A program made the position numbers and the translations under genes. A DNA stretch of 64,000 nucleotides from Sphingobacterium psychroaquaticum (GTDB lineage Bacteria > Bacteroidota > Bacteroidia > Sphingobacteriales > Sphingobacteriaceae). This document shows, in pieces, positions 9,020 through 16,252 of the stretch; the stretch's first letter is position 1, and each line of letters opens with the position of its first letter. The notes beneath the pieces are model-generated. The model saw nothing but the letters and a program-made list of their open reading frames with translations, was not told where the DNA came from and ran no database searches. The stretch lies in assembly GCF_900177625.1 (NCBI RefSeq), contig NZ_FXAU01000005.1, positions 186,001-250,000 on the forward strand, in the 5' to 3' direction.

Positions 9020-10759
9020 ATGATGACCAATTACCAAATCAAAGAAAGTCCAGAAGTTTATGACGCTATTGTGGTGGGATCAGGTGCTGGGGGTGGTATG
9101 GCTGGCTATATTCTGGCACATGCAGGCTTAAAAGTATTGATGCTGGAGGCTGGGCCGTTTTTCGATCCCGCAAAAGATGCCTTGCAGCTACGTATGCCCT
9201 GGGAATCTCCACGACGAGGTGCCTCTACAACACGTCCTTTTGGAGATTTTGATGCGGCTTTTGGTGGTTGGCAGCTGGAAGGGGAGCCGTATACGACAGT
9301 GAAGGGGACTGAATTTGAATGGTTTCGCGCTCGTATGTTGGGCGGACGTACAAACCATTGGGGACGGATATCGCTACGGATGGGGCCAGATGATTTTAAA
9401 CCGACCGATGGGGAAACGGAAGCATGGCCGATAACGTATGATGAGGTGAAGCCTTTTTATGATCGTGTGGATCGTATGATTGGAATTTATGGTACGGTTG
9501 AGGGGATTCGTAATGAGCCGGATGGAATTTTTATGAAGCCGCCTAAGCCGAGGCTTAATGAATTGTATATCGCAAAAGGCGCGCGTAAAGCAGGAGTGCC
9601 TGTCATCCCAGGCCGGGGATCTGTATTAACAGAAGCTTCGCCAGAGATTAAGGGGCGAGGAGTCTGTTTTTACTGTGGACAGTGCGGGCGAGCATGTAAA
9701 GTGTATGGTGATTTCTCATCTTCTTCCTGTTTGGTTATTCCAGCAATGAAAACCGGAAACCTAAAAGTTATCGACAATGCGATGGTACGTGAAGTCTTGA
9801 CTAATGAGGAGGGAATTGCTATTGGTGTTTCCTATGTGAGCACGACAGATATGCAAGAATATGCGGTGAAAGGAAAAACAGTTATTCTTGGTGCTAGTGC
9901 GTGTGAGAGTGCGCGTATTATGCTGAATTCGAAGTCGAAAGCGCATCCGGGCGGCGTTGGGAATAGTAGTGGGTTAGTGGGGAAATATTTGCATGACTCA
10001 ACGGGAGCGAGCTTATCGGGTTTTTTACCGCAGCTCTTGGATCGTAAACGTTATAATGAGGATGGGGTAGGATCGGTACATATTTATTCGCCTTGGTGGG
10101 AAGACAATAAAAAGGTCGGGTTCCCAAGAGGCTATCACATTGAATATGGCGGTGGTATGCGGATGCCTTCTTATGGTTTTACAAATTGGATACCATCGGT
10201 TAACGATAAAGTTAAAGGGCCAGATGGGCAGGCGCGTGATAAAGGAGGGTACGGCGCATCATTAAAGCAAGATTATCGTCGTTTCTATGGTGCAAATGTT
10301 GGGATGGCAGGTCGTGGTACGGCTTTGGCAAGGAAGGACAATTATTGTGAAATAGATCCGAATAAGGTAGATAAATTTGGTATTCCCGTATTGCGTTTCC
10401 ACTACAAATGGGCGAATGAAGAAATTGCACAAGCGAAGCATATGCAAGAGACTTTTCAATCGATCATGCATGAGATGGGAGCGATCATTACCTCTACGAT
10501 TCCTGGAGCGGATACATTATACGGACTAGAAGCACCCGGAAAAATCATCCATGAGGGTGGGACAACTCGGATGGGCAATGATCCGAAATCGTCGGTACTC
10601 AATAAGTGGGGGCAGGCACACGATTGTAAGAATTTGTATGTGGTGGATGCCGGACCTTTTGTGCAACAAGGAGATAAAAACTTGACATGGACCATTTTGG
10701 CGCTTTCTATGCGTACGGCAGAGTATATTTTGGAAGAAAAGAAAAAGTTGAACGGCTAA
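9020..10759 (+). CDS. GMC family FAD-dependent oxidoreductase with Cys cluster (sugar/alcohol dehydrogenase catalytic subunit)
   Basis: 579-residue GMC oxidoreductase. The FAD-binding motif VVGSGAGGGMAGY lies near residue 18, the GMC motif GGRTNHWGRIS near 109, and the C-terminal active-site region carries HEGGTTRMG and KNLTWTILALSMRTAEYI. There is no signal peptide. Cys216, 219, 222 and 226 form a CX2CX2CX3C motif (CFYCGQCGRACK), a plausible iron-sulphur ligand set at the place where FAD glucose dehydrogenases of this type hold a 3Fe-4S cluster. It is followed after 13 bases by a subunit-3 gene with a twin-arginine-type leader. This suggests hitch-hiker export of the folded complex and periplasmic oxidation of a sugar or sugar acid. 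The substrate is not known. Confidence 0.85.
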   Translation: MMTNYQIKESPEVYDAIVVGSGAGGGMAGYILAHAGLKVLMLEAGPFFDPAKDALQLRMPWESPRRGASTTRPFGDFDAAFGGWQLEGEPYTTVKGTEFEWFRARMLGGRTNHWGRISLRMGPDDFKPTDGETEAWPITYDEVKPFYDRVDRMIGIYGTVEGIRNEPDGIFMKPPKPRLNELYIAKGARKAGVPVIPGRGSVLTEASPEIKGRGVCFYCGQCGRACKVYGDFSSSSCLVIPAMKTGNLKVIDNAMVREVLTNEEGIAIGVSYVSTTDMQEYAVKGKTVILGASACESARIMLNSKSKAHPGGVGNSSGLVGKYLHDSTGASLSGFLPQLLDRKRYNEDGVGSVHIYSPWWEDNKKVGFPRGYHIEYGGGMRMPSYGFTNWIPSVNDKVKGPDGQARDKGGYGASLKQDYRRFYGANVGMAGRGTALARKDNYCEIDPNKVDKFGIPVLRFHYKWANEEIAQAKHMQETFQSIMHEMGAIITSTIPGADTLYGLEAPGKIIHEGGTTRMGNDPKSSVLNKWGQAHDCKNLYVVDAGPFVQQGDKNLTWTILALSMRTAEYILEEKKKLNG

Positions 10760-10772
10760 ATATTATTTAGAT

Positions 10773-11408
10773 ATGAACAGAAGAGATTCCCTTAAAGCAT
10801 TGGGATTAATGGCTGCTGGATCTGGTATACTGGCCAGTTCATGCCAAACAGGAGATACGAACAAAGAGGGGGCGAAGGCTGTCTCAGATAAGCTGCCTGG
10901 TGTTCAGGACTTTGAACATGAACGGAACCTGGCGCTTGCGGAAGAGAAATTTTTCGATGCCCATGAAATGGCGACTATAACGGTATTGGCGGATATTATA
11001 ATTCCGAAAGATGAAACCTCGGGCAGTGCTTCGGATGCGGGCGTACCAGCCTTTATTGAGTTTATGGTGAAGGACTTGCCCGACAATAAGCTTCCAATGC
11101 GTGGGGGGTTGAAATGGTTGGATATACAAATGCAAAAAAGACACGGCAAGTCTTTTGTCGACTGTCAGGCAGAGCAACAATTGGCGCTCGTGGATGAGAT
11201 TGCATATCCCGATAAAGCGAAACCGGAAATGCAGCAAGGTGTAGCATTCTTTTCGCTGATGCGGAATTTTACGGCATCTGGTTTTTTTACCAGTGAGATA
11301 GGCGTGAAGGATATTGGTTATGCTGGTAATAAACCGGGGGTATGGAACGGTGTACCGGAGGATGTGCTGAAGGCACATGGCTTTGAGGTCGGGCCTTTCT
11401 TTGGATAG
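10773..11408 (+). CDS. Gluconate 2-dehydrogenase subunit 3 family protein, Tat-type lipoprotein
   Basis: 211-residue small (gamma) subunit of a membrane sugar dehydrogenase. The N-terminus MNRRDSLKALGLMAAGSG has a twin-arginine followed by a hydrophobic stretch and the lipobox LASSC (Cys near residue 24). It therefore looks exported folded through Tat and lipid-anchored. The body contains MATITVLADIIIPKDETSGSASDAGVPAFIEF, written here only as the family landmark ending in IIPKDE. It lies 13 bases after the GMC catalytic gene, the usual partner. No cytochrome subunit gene follows, so the electron acceptor is unknown. Confidence 0.85.
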   Translation: MNRRDSLKALGLMAAGSGILASSCQTGDTNKEGAKAVSDKLPGVQDFEHERNLALAEEKFFDAHEMATITVLADIIIPKDETSGSASDAGVPAFIEFMVKDLPDNKLPMRGGLKWLDIQMQKRHGKSFVDCQAEQQLALVDEIAYPDKAKPEMQQGVAFFSLMRNFTASGFFTSEIGVKDIGYAGNKPGVWNGVPEDVLKAHGFEVGPFFG

Positions 11409-11413
11409 CTTTT

Positions 11414-11547
11414 TAGTCGTTCATAGTTCGTAGTCTGTAGATCGTAGTTTAGTAGTTGGTAGATTGTAGTTCATGGTCTGTAGTTCATAGTTTCTACGAA
11501 CTAACCACTATGAACAACCAACTACGAACTAACCACTACGAACTAAA
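11414..11547. repeat. Degenerate inverted array of GTAGTTCRTAGT-type units
   Basis: The left half (about 11414-11490) is built of variants of GTAGTTCATAGT / TAGTTCGTAGT. The right half (about 11493-11547) is built of their reverse complement (ACTACGAACT, CTATGAAC). Together they could form a long imperfect hairpin. A related single-orientation patch lies at 29697-29765, and the 12-mer GTAGTTCATGGT is shared exactly (11466-11477 and 29697-29708). It fills the gap between the dehydrogenase operon and miaE and may serve as a transcription stop. No coding potential. Confidence 0.7.
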
Positions 11548-11554
11548 AAACCAC

Positions 11555-11562
11555 TATCTTTG
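11555..11562 (+). promoter_or_regulatory. TAnnTTTG promoter element of miaE
   Basis: TATCTTTG directly after the repeat array. An in-frame GTG at 11562 overlaps its last base and so cannot be the start; the ATG at 11583 is chosen. Confidence 0.7.
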
Positions 11563-11582
11563 TGGCTCAGAAAGGAAATGAT

Positions 11583-12164
11583 ATGTTAGGATTAAAACTA
11601 TTGACGGACCCTCGCTGGGCGAATATTGCGGAAGCCAATTTGGACGAAATTTTAACGGACCATGCGTGGTGTGAGCAGAAGGCCGCTTCGAACGCTATTA
11701 TGTTAATTACGCAAAATCCGGAATACGAAGATTTAGTGCATGAGCTGACAGCGATCGCGATCGAGGAGATGGAGCATTTTAAGATGGTTATCGAGATTAT
11801 TAAGGAACGCGGTTATACCTTAGGGCGTGAGCGTAAAGATGATTATGTGGGGCAGTTGATGAAGTTTTTGCGTAAGGATGGTTCCCGTAATATGGCTTTT
11901 GTTGATCGCCTGTTATTTGCGGCGATGATTGAAGCACGCAGCTGTGAGCGCTTCCGGGTCTTAACACAAAATATCAAAGATAAGGATCTTGCTAAATTTT
12001 ATTACGACCTCATGGTTTCGGAAGCAAACCATTATACAACTTTTTTGAATTTTGCGCGTAAATACAGCACAGACGTGGATGTCGATAAACGATGGAAGGA
12101 GTGGTTGGATTTTGAGGGTGAGTTGATCCAAAGTTACGGAACAAAGGAATATATCCACGGATAA
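11583..12164 (+). CDS. miaE: tRNA-(ms2io6A37) hydroxylase, MiaE-like
   Basis: Ferritin-like di-iron protein of 193 residues. MiaE hydroxylates the isopentenyl group of ms2i6A37 in tRNAs reading U-starting codons, using O2. Di-iron ligands are visible as EEMEH near residue 67, IEARSCER near 120 and SEANHY near 150. The DPRWANIAEANLDEILTDHAWCE start is family-like (WxxxAExNLxxILxDHAxCE). The ATG at 11583 has GGA eight bases upstream and lies 20 bases after the TATCTTTG box. Confidence 0.88.
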   Translation: MLGLKLLTDPRWANIAEANLDEILTDHAWCEQKAASNAIMLITQNPEYEDLVHELTAIAIEEMEHFKMVIEIIKERGYTLGRERKDDYVGQLMKFLRKDGSRNMAFVDRLLFAAMIEARSCERFRVLTQNIKDKDLAKFYYDLMVSEANHYTTFLNFARKYSTDVDVDKRWKEWLDFEGELIQSYGTKEYIHG

Positions 12165-12210
12165 GCGACACTTCTTAACCTACATCAATGCGAGCAAACA
12201 TACAGGGGGC

Positions 12211-12218
12211 TATCTTTG
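12211..12218 (+). promoter_or_regulatory. TAnnTTTG promoter element of the LLM oxidoreductase gene
   Basis: TATCTTTG 24 bases before the ATG at 12243, with AAAGGAG between them as a rare clear ribosome-binding site. An in-frame TTG at 12216 lies inside the box and is rejected as a start. Confidence 0.7.
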
Positions 12219-12242
12219 TATTATAAAAGGAGAACAAAAACA

Positions 12243-13286
12243 ATGATAGAATTAGGTATTGGTATGTTTGGCGACCTACAGGTCGACTCAGCAACAGGAA
12301 AAATTCAGCCGGCAGCACAACGCATGCGGGAGATAATCGAGGAAGTTAAATTGATGGATCAGGTTGGTTTAGATTTCTTTGGTATGGGTGAACACCACCG
12401 GGAAGACTATGCGGTGGCATCTCCCGAGATTATCCTTGCGGCGGCAGCGACAGTAACTAAAAACATTAAATTGGGAAGTGCGGTTTCTGTTATTAGCTCG
12501 GCGGATCCAGTCAAATTATTTCAGGATTTTGCATCCGTTGACATTATATCGAATGGTCGCGCCGAAATTATGGCTGGTAGAGGTTCGTTTATCGAGTCCT
12601 TTCCACTATATGGCTATGATCTTAAAGATTATGCCGACCTGTTCGACGAAAAACTCGAGCTTTTATTGCGCCTAAACAAGCAAGATACGATTACATGGTC
12701 AGGTCGGTTCCGTAAACCATTGATTAATCAGCAGATCTACCCGAGACCGGTAAACAATAGTATGCCAATTTGGGTTGCAGTGGGAGGAACAACTTCTTCT
12801 GTCATCCGTGCGGGACGCTTAGGTTTGCCAGTAATGTTTGCGATAATTGGTGGTGCACCGGAAAACTTCAAACCCTTATTTGAGGTATATGAACAAGCGT
12901 GGGTTGATAATGGGCACGATATGAAAGATTTCCAGGTTGGGGTGCATATGCATTCTTTCTTTGGCGATAACAGCAAAGCAATTGCGGATAAATACTACCC
13001 GTTTTATGCCTCACAGATGAATCGGATCGGAGCTTCTCGCGGATGGCCTCCATATCAACGGTCTCAATATGATTTCGGACGTTCGATACATGGACATTTA
13101 ATTGTTGGTGACGTAAACGAGTCGATTGATAAAATATTACATGTTATTGAGATGTTCGGATTAACCCGTTTTTCTGCTCATATGGATGTGGGAAGCCCGG
13201 ATCATGCGGATATGATGCGTGCGATTGAATTGTACGGAACGCAGATTGCACCAAAAGTTCGTGAAGCCCTGAAAAAGGCAGAATAG
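12243..13286 (+). CDS. LLM class flavin-dependent oxidoreductase (luciferase-like)
   Basis: 347-residue cytoplasmic TIM-barrel monooxygenase of the bacterial-luciferase family. Markers are IELGIGMFGDLQ at the N-terminus, FFGMGEHHREDYAVASPE near residue 46 (the EHH motif of the family), KLGSAVSVISSADPVKLFQD near 80 and GRAEIMAGRGSF near 110. It would use FMNH2 or F420H2, with the substrate not predictable from sequence. The start is the ATG at 12243, preceded by AAAGGAG. A separate promoter shows that it is its own transcription unit. Confidence 0.85.
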   Translation: MIELGIGMFGDLQVDSATGKIQPAAQRMREIIEEVKLMDQVGLDFFGMGEHHREDYAVASPEIILAAAATVTKNIKLGSAVSVISSADPVKLFQDFASVDIISNGRAEIMAGRGSFIESFPLYGYDLKDYADLFDEKLELLLRLNKQDTITWSGRFRKPLINQQIYPRPVNNSMPIWVAVGGTTSSVIRAGRLGLPVMFAIIGGAPENFKPLFEVYEQAWVDNGHDMKDFQVGVHMHSFFGDNSKAIADKYYPFYASQMNRIGASRGWPPYQRSQYDFGRSIHGHLIVGDVNESIDKILHVIEMFGLTRFSAHMDVGSPDHADMMRAIELYGTQIAPKVREALKKAE

Positions 13287-13317
13287 GAATATGATATTGA
13301 GTTAATATTTTTTGCCG

Positions 13318-13325
13318 TATCTTTG
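13318..13325 (+). promoter_or_regulatory. TAnnTTTG promoter element of rlmN (leaderless)
   Basis: TATCTTTG followed after 4 bases by GTG at 13330. An in-frame TTG at 13312 lies upstream of the box and would not be transcribed from it. Confidence 0.65.
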
Positions 13326-13329
13326 CACC

Positions 13330-14394
13330 GTGGTAGAGCAGAACAAATTAATCGATATAAGAAGTCTTTCCTTGGCACAACTCAAGGACAAGCTCGTGGA
13401 AATGGGCGAACAAGGATTTCGCGCAAAGCAAATTTACGAATGGCTTTGGGCGAAATCTTGCACTGACTTTGATGAAATGAGTAATTTAAGTAAGCCACTC
13501 CGTGAAAACTTAAAAGCACATTTTACTATACATGCTGTAAAAGTTCGAAACGCACAGATCAGTGCCGATAAGACGATTAAGAACAGTTTTACCCTGTATG
13601 ATGGCAATGTGATTGAAGGGGTATTGATTCCTGCTCCTGAGCGCATGACCGCTTGTGTCAGCTCGCAGGTGGGCTGTAGTTTGACGTGTAAATTCTGTGC
13701 GACAGGTTACATGGATCGTAAGCGTAACCTCAATGCCGATGAGATTTATGATCAGGTCGTTTTAATTGCAAAGCAGGCGGAAGAGCATTATCAACAACCC
13801 TTGACGAATATCGTGTATATGGGAATGGGGGAGCCTTTATTGAATTATAGCGGAATGATGAAGTCTGTAGAGCGTATTACATCACCTGATGGTTTGAATA
13901 TGGCTGCTAAGCGTATTACCGTATCTACGGCAGGGATTGCAAAAATGATCAAAAAGCTTGGCGATGATGAGGTTCGTTTTAATTTGGCGCTCTCGTTACA
14001 TGCGGCCAACGATAAAAAGCGGAATGAGATCATGCCGATCAATGAGCAAAACTCCTTGAAAGCATTGGCAGAGGCGCTGAAATACTTTTATGCCAAAACA
14101 AAAAATCCGGTAACCTTTGAATATATTGTCTTCCATAATTTTAATGACGAATTGGAAGATGCCAAAGAATTGGCGCGTTTTTGTAAGCATGTACCATGCA
14201 AAGTAAACATCATTGAATATAACCCGATTTCTCTAGCTGATTTTGTCAATGCAGAAGCGGATAAAATAGAGCAATTTGCTACCTACTTGCGGTCGCAAGG
14301 TGTGGTCACCAATGTTCGACGAAGCCGCGGTAAAGATATTGATGCTGCTTGCGGTCAACTTGCTATTAAAGAAAAAGAATCTGAAACCGCATAA
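13330..14394 (+). CDS. rlmN: 23S rRNA (adenine(2503)-C(2))-methyltransferase RlmN
   Basis: Radical SAM enzyme of 354 residues that methylates C2 of A2503 in 23S rRNA and A37 in some tRNAs. The N-terminal domain carries the typical FRAKQIYEWLW. The radical-SAM cluster CX3CX2C is seen in CSLTCKFC, followed by ATGYM. GMGEPLLNY binds SAM, and the C-terminal DIDAACGQL holds the second catalytic Cys. The start is GTG at 13330: the alignment-like N-terminus (IDIRSLSLAQLKDKL) begins right after it, and the promoter box lies just upstream. Confidence 0.95.
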   Translation: MVEQNKLIDIRSLSLAQLKDKLVEMGEQGFRAKQIYEWLWAKSCTDFDEMSNLSKPLRENLKAHFTIHAVKVRNAQISADKTIKNSFTLYDGNVIEGVLIPAPERMTACVSSQVGCSLTCKFCATGYMDRKRNLNADEIYDQVVLIAKQAEEHYQQPLTNIVYMGMGEPLLNYSGMMKSVERITSPDGLNMAAKRITVSTAGIAKMIKKLGDDEVRFNLALSLHAANDKKRNEIMPINEQNSLKALAEALKYFYAKTKNPVTFEYIVFHNFNDELEDAKELARFCKHVPCKVNIIEYNPISLADFVNAEADKIEQFATYLRSQGVVTNVRRSRGKDIDAACGQLAIKEKESETA

Positions 14395-14474
14395 GGGGCT
14401 GATATACATCTGTTTGATTTTTTAATGCGCTGTAATATGTGTATCTTGTAGAGATCCACATATTATAGACCCCC

Positions 14475-15166
14475 ATGCCAATTACAAACTACTGGAAAAG
14501 CTTTCTAGCTATTCTATTTCCTCCACTGTGTATTGCTTGTGAAGATGTGTTGCTTTATCAGGAACGCTTACTCTGCATTACTTGTCTTTTTCATCTCCCT
14601 GTAAATGATCATTATTTGTTTCAGGAAAATGAAATAACACGTCGCCTATTGGGTAAGATGGAGTTACACAGCGGCATGGCATATTTTTCATTTGCAAAAT
14701 CATCCTTTGTTCAGGAGATTGTTCATAAAATGAAATACCGGGGCGACAGGATATCGGTCTTCATTTTGGACAGCTGATAGGTAAGCAACTGCAGCAATCA
14801 ACGTCCTTGCCTCCGGTGGATCTTATTGTCCCGATTCCTTTACATCGAAAAAAAATGAAAGCCAGAGGCTACAATCAGTCAGATGCACTGGCAGATGGAA
14901 TTGCCAAGGTATTGTCCGTGGATGTTGATAAACTCCTTTTAGAGCGTGTGCGAAATAGTCCTAGCCAAACGAAGATGAAACGGATTGATCGGGATGAGAA
15001 CGTCGAGGGGGCATTTATTTGTCGGTCGACAAATAAACTAACAGGAAAGCACATTCTGTTAGTGGATGATGTCGTTACAACAGGAGCGACGATTGCCGCA
15101 GCAGCACAAGCGATTCAGGATGTCGCTGATTGTAAGCTTTCTGTAGCAGTCTTGGCACAGGCATAA
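14475..15166 (+). pseudogene. comF: ComF family phosphoribosyltransferase-like gene with a 1-base frameshift
   Basis: Two overlapping reading segments together make one ComF protein of about 230 residues. The first (14475 to about 14750) has the zinc-ribbon pairs CIAC and CITC and VQEIVHKMKYRGDR. The second (from about 14751) reads IGLHFGQLIGKQL, VDLIVPIPLHRKKMKARGYNQS and the PRPP-binding LLVDDVVTTGATI. The frame breaks in CGACAGGATATCGGTC. One extra G after AGG (near 14750) would restore RDIGLHFGQLIG, matching the family. ComF acts in DNA uptake or amidophosphoribosyl-type chemistry. Either a sequencing or assembly deletion in a G-run or a real inactivating mutation. As read, the upstream frame ends at 14777, and an internal ATG at 14807 opens the downstream frame. 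Confidence 0.85.
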
Positions 15167-15170
15167 CCGC

Positions 15171-15296
15171 CTATTTTCGTTTGCCGCTCGTTGCCGAAGG
15201 ACAACCACAGTCCTTTTTGAATACGGCGCAAGATTGTAACGTGAGTACGGTTAGGGCGAGGAAAGCGATCCAATAACGTAGATGTTTTGTTCTCAT
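15171..15296 (-). CDS. Small lipoprotein, 41 residues, with C-terminal CGCP
   Basis: A short gene starting 1 base after the stop of the VanZ-like gene. Its product begins MRTKHLRYWIAFLALTVL, has the lipobox LQSC (Cys23) and a 19-residue tail containing KKDCGCPS. Charge, hydrophobic stretch and lipobox are all in order, and tight coupling to the upstream gene supports it being real. Such tiny Cys-containing lipoproteins occur in Bacteroidota beside unrelated genes; function unknown. Its end lies 4 bases from the comF stop on the opposite strand. Confidence 0.65.
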   Translation of the reverse strand: MRTKHLRYWIAFLALTVLTLQSCAVFKKDCGCPSATSGKRK

Positions 15297-15297
15297 A

Positions 15298-15687
15298 TTA
15301 TTTGTAAGAAACACGTGTGCGATAAAGTAATAAATAACTGAATAAAGCCATGCCTATACCAACAAAATCAGCGAAAATATCCCACCAATCTGCCATCCGA
15401 TCTACCGAATAATAGAATTGAATTCCTTCCGTTAAAAAGGCAAAAAAAGCCGCTACAAAGAAAACAACCAAAGCAGATACAATTTTGTTTGCCCGTCTTT
15501 TAGAGTTGGCACTTGTTGCCTTTAATAAGAGCGTGGTGAAGACAAAGAAAAAGCCGCAATGAGCAAGTTTATCAAAACCTTCAAAGTAATTTGTGTTTGG
15601 TAAATCGTTCGAAGGCATAGACATCAAGGCCAACATAATTATGGACCATATGATTGCCCAAGCGTAACTATAGATAAAGCGAAGCAT
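15298..15687 (-). CDS. VanZ-like family membrane protein
   Basis: 129-residue integral membrane protein with four predicted helices. Landmarks are SMPSNDLP after helix 1, FDKLAHCGFFFVFTTLL around residue 40, EGIQFYYSVDRMADWWDIFADFVG around 90 (the EGxQ..R..DxxDxxAN-like VanZ signature; here only given in part) and a last helix. Role unknown; VanZ of enterococci gives low-level teicoplanin resistance, but most homologues are uncharacterised. First gene of a two-gene unit with the 41-residue lipoprotein. Confidence 0.82.
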   Translation of the reverse strand: MLRFIYSYAWAIIWSIIMLALMSMPSNDLPNTNYFEGFDKLAHCGFFFVFTTLLLKATSANSKRRANKIVSALVVFFVAAFFAFLTEGIQFYYSVDRMADWWDIFADFVGIGMALFSYLLLYRTRVSYK

Positions 15688-15838
15688 TGCTTATAAAAGT
15701 CGGATAAATTATGCAGACTTCAAAGGAAAGAGGGTTGAAATTTACTTTATAGGAAAATTTGCAACGGTTCGTTATTCTTTTGATTAAAATTATTCGCCTG
15801 TAAATCAGCGTGTTGCGACATTGTTTTGTATTTTTATA

Positions 15839-15859
15839 GTACTATGTATTGCATAGTAC
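15839..15859. promoter_or_regulatory. Perfect palindrome upstream of padR, candidate operator
   Basis: GTACTATG-TATTG-CATAGTAC, two 8-base arms with a 5-base spacer, ends 13 bases before the TATCTTTG box of the PadR gene and so covers the -35-like region. PadR regulators normally bind such palindromes in their own promoters. This is probably the autoregulatory site of the padR-pspC unit. Confidence 0.65.
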
Positions 15860-15872
15860 AATATAAAGCCTA

Positions 15873-15880
15873 TATCTTTG
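15873..15880 (+). promoter_or_regulatory. TAnnTTTG promoter element of padR-pspC
   Basis: TATCTTTG, 7 bases before the ATG of the PadR gene; likely leaderless or nearly so. Confidence 0.65.
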
Positions 15881-15887
15881 TATTGTT

Positions 15888-16220
15888 ATGATAGCTGAAA
15901 ACACACAAACCCAGATGAGGAAGGGGATACTAGAGTACTGTATCCTTTCTATAATTTCCCGAGGGGAAATCTATGCCTCAGATATTATCAGCGAGCTGAA
16001 AAAGGCACAGCTCCTGGTGGTGGAGGGTACGTTATATCCTTTGTTGACACGGTTAAAAAATAATGGTTTGCTGAGTTATAATTGGCAAGAGTCCAGTTCG
16101 GGGCCACCACGAAAATATTACCAGATCACCAATGAGGGACGCGACGTTCTCCAGAAACTAGATGTCACATGGAAAGAATTGGTATTTGCCGTTCAAATCT
16201 CTTTGCAAGGACGGATTTAA
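15888..16220 (+). CDS. PadR family transcriptional regulator
   Basis: 110-residue winged-helix repressor. Typical PadR features are RKGILEYCILSIISRGEIYASDII at the N-terminus (shown in part), VVEGTLYPLLTRLKNNGLL as recognition helix and start of the wing, and PPRKYYQITNEGRDVL as the wing. The C-terminal dimerisation helix is short, as in PadR subfamily 2. It is followed after 32 bases by a PspC-domain membrane protein, a common pairing in Bacteroidota in which PadR controls an envelope-stress protein. A palindrome at 15839-15859 overlaps its promoter. Confidence 0.9.
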   Translation: MIAENTQTQMRKGILEYCILSIISRGEIYASDIISELKKAQLLVVEGTLYPLLTRLKNNGLLSYNWQESSSGPPRKYYQITNEGRDVLQKLDVTWKELVFAVQISLQGRI

Positions 16221-16252
16221 CTTGATAACTAACAAATTATAAAAATACGGTC

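Noticed and set aside
10884-11378. 164-codon reading frame antisense to the gluconate dehydrogenase subunit-3 gene
   Set aside because: It lies entirely inside a well-supported gene on the other strand, has no promoter or family resemblance and is rich in residues typical of reverse-frame reading.
13312-13330. TTG at 13312 as rlmN start
   Set aside because: It lies upstream of the TATCTTTG box and adds residues without family similarity.
14750-14806. Programmed ribosomal frameshift in comF
   Set aside because: No slippery heptamer or downstream pseudoknot was seen, and ComF is not known to be frameshifted. A single lost base is simpler.
15181-15240. tRNA-like or small RNA signal after comF
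   Set aside because: The stretch is explained by the 41-residue lipoprotein gene on the minus strand.
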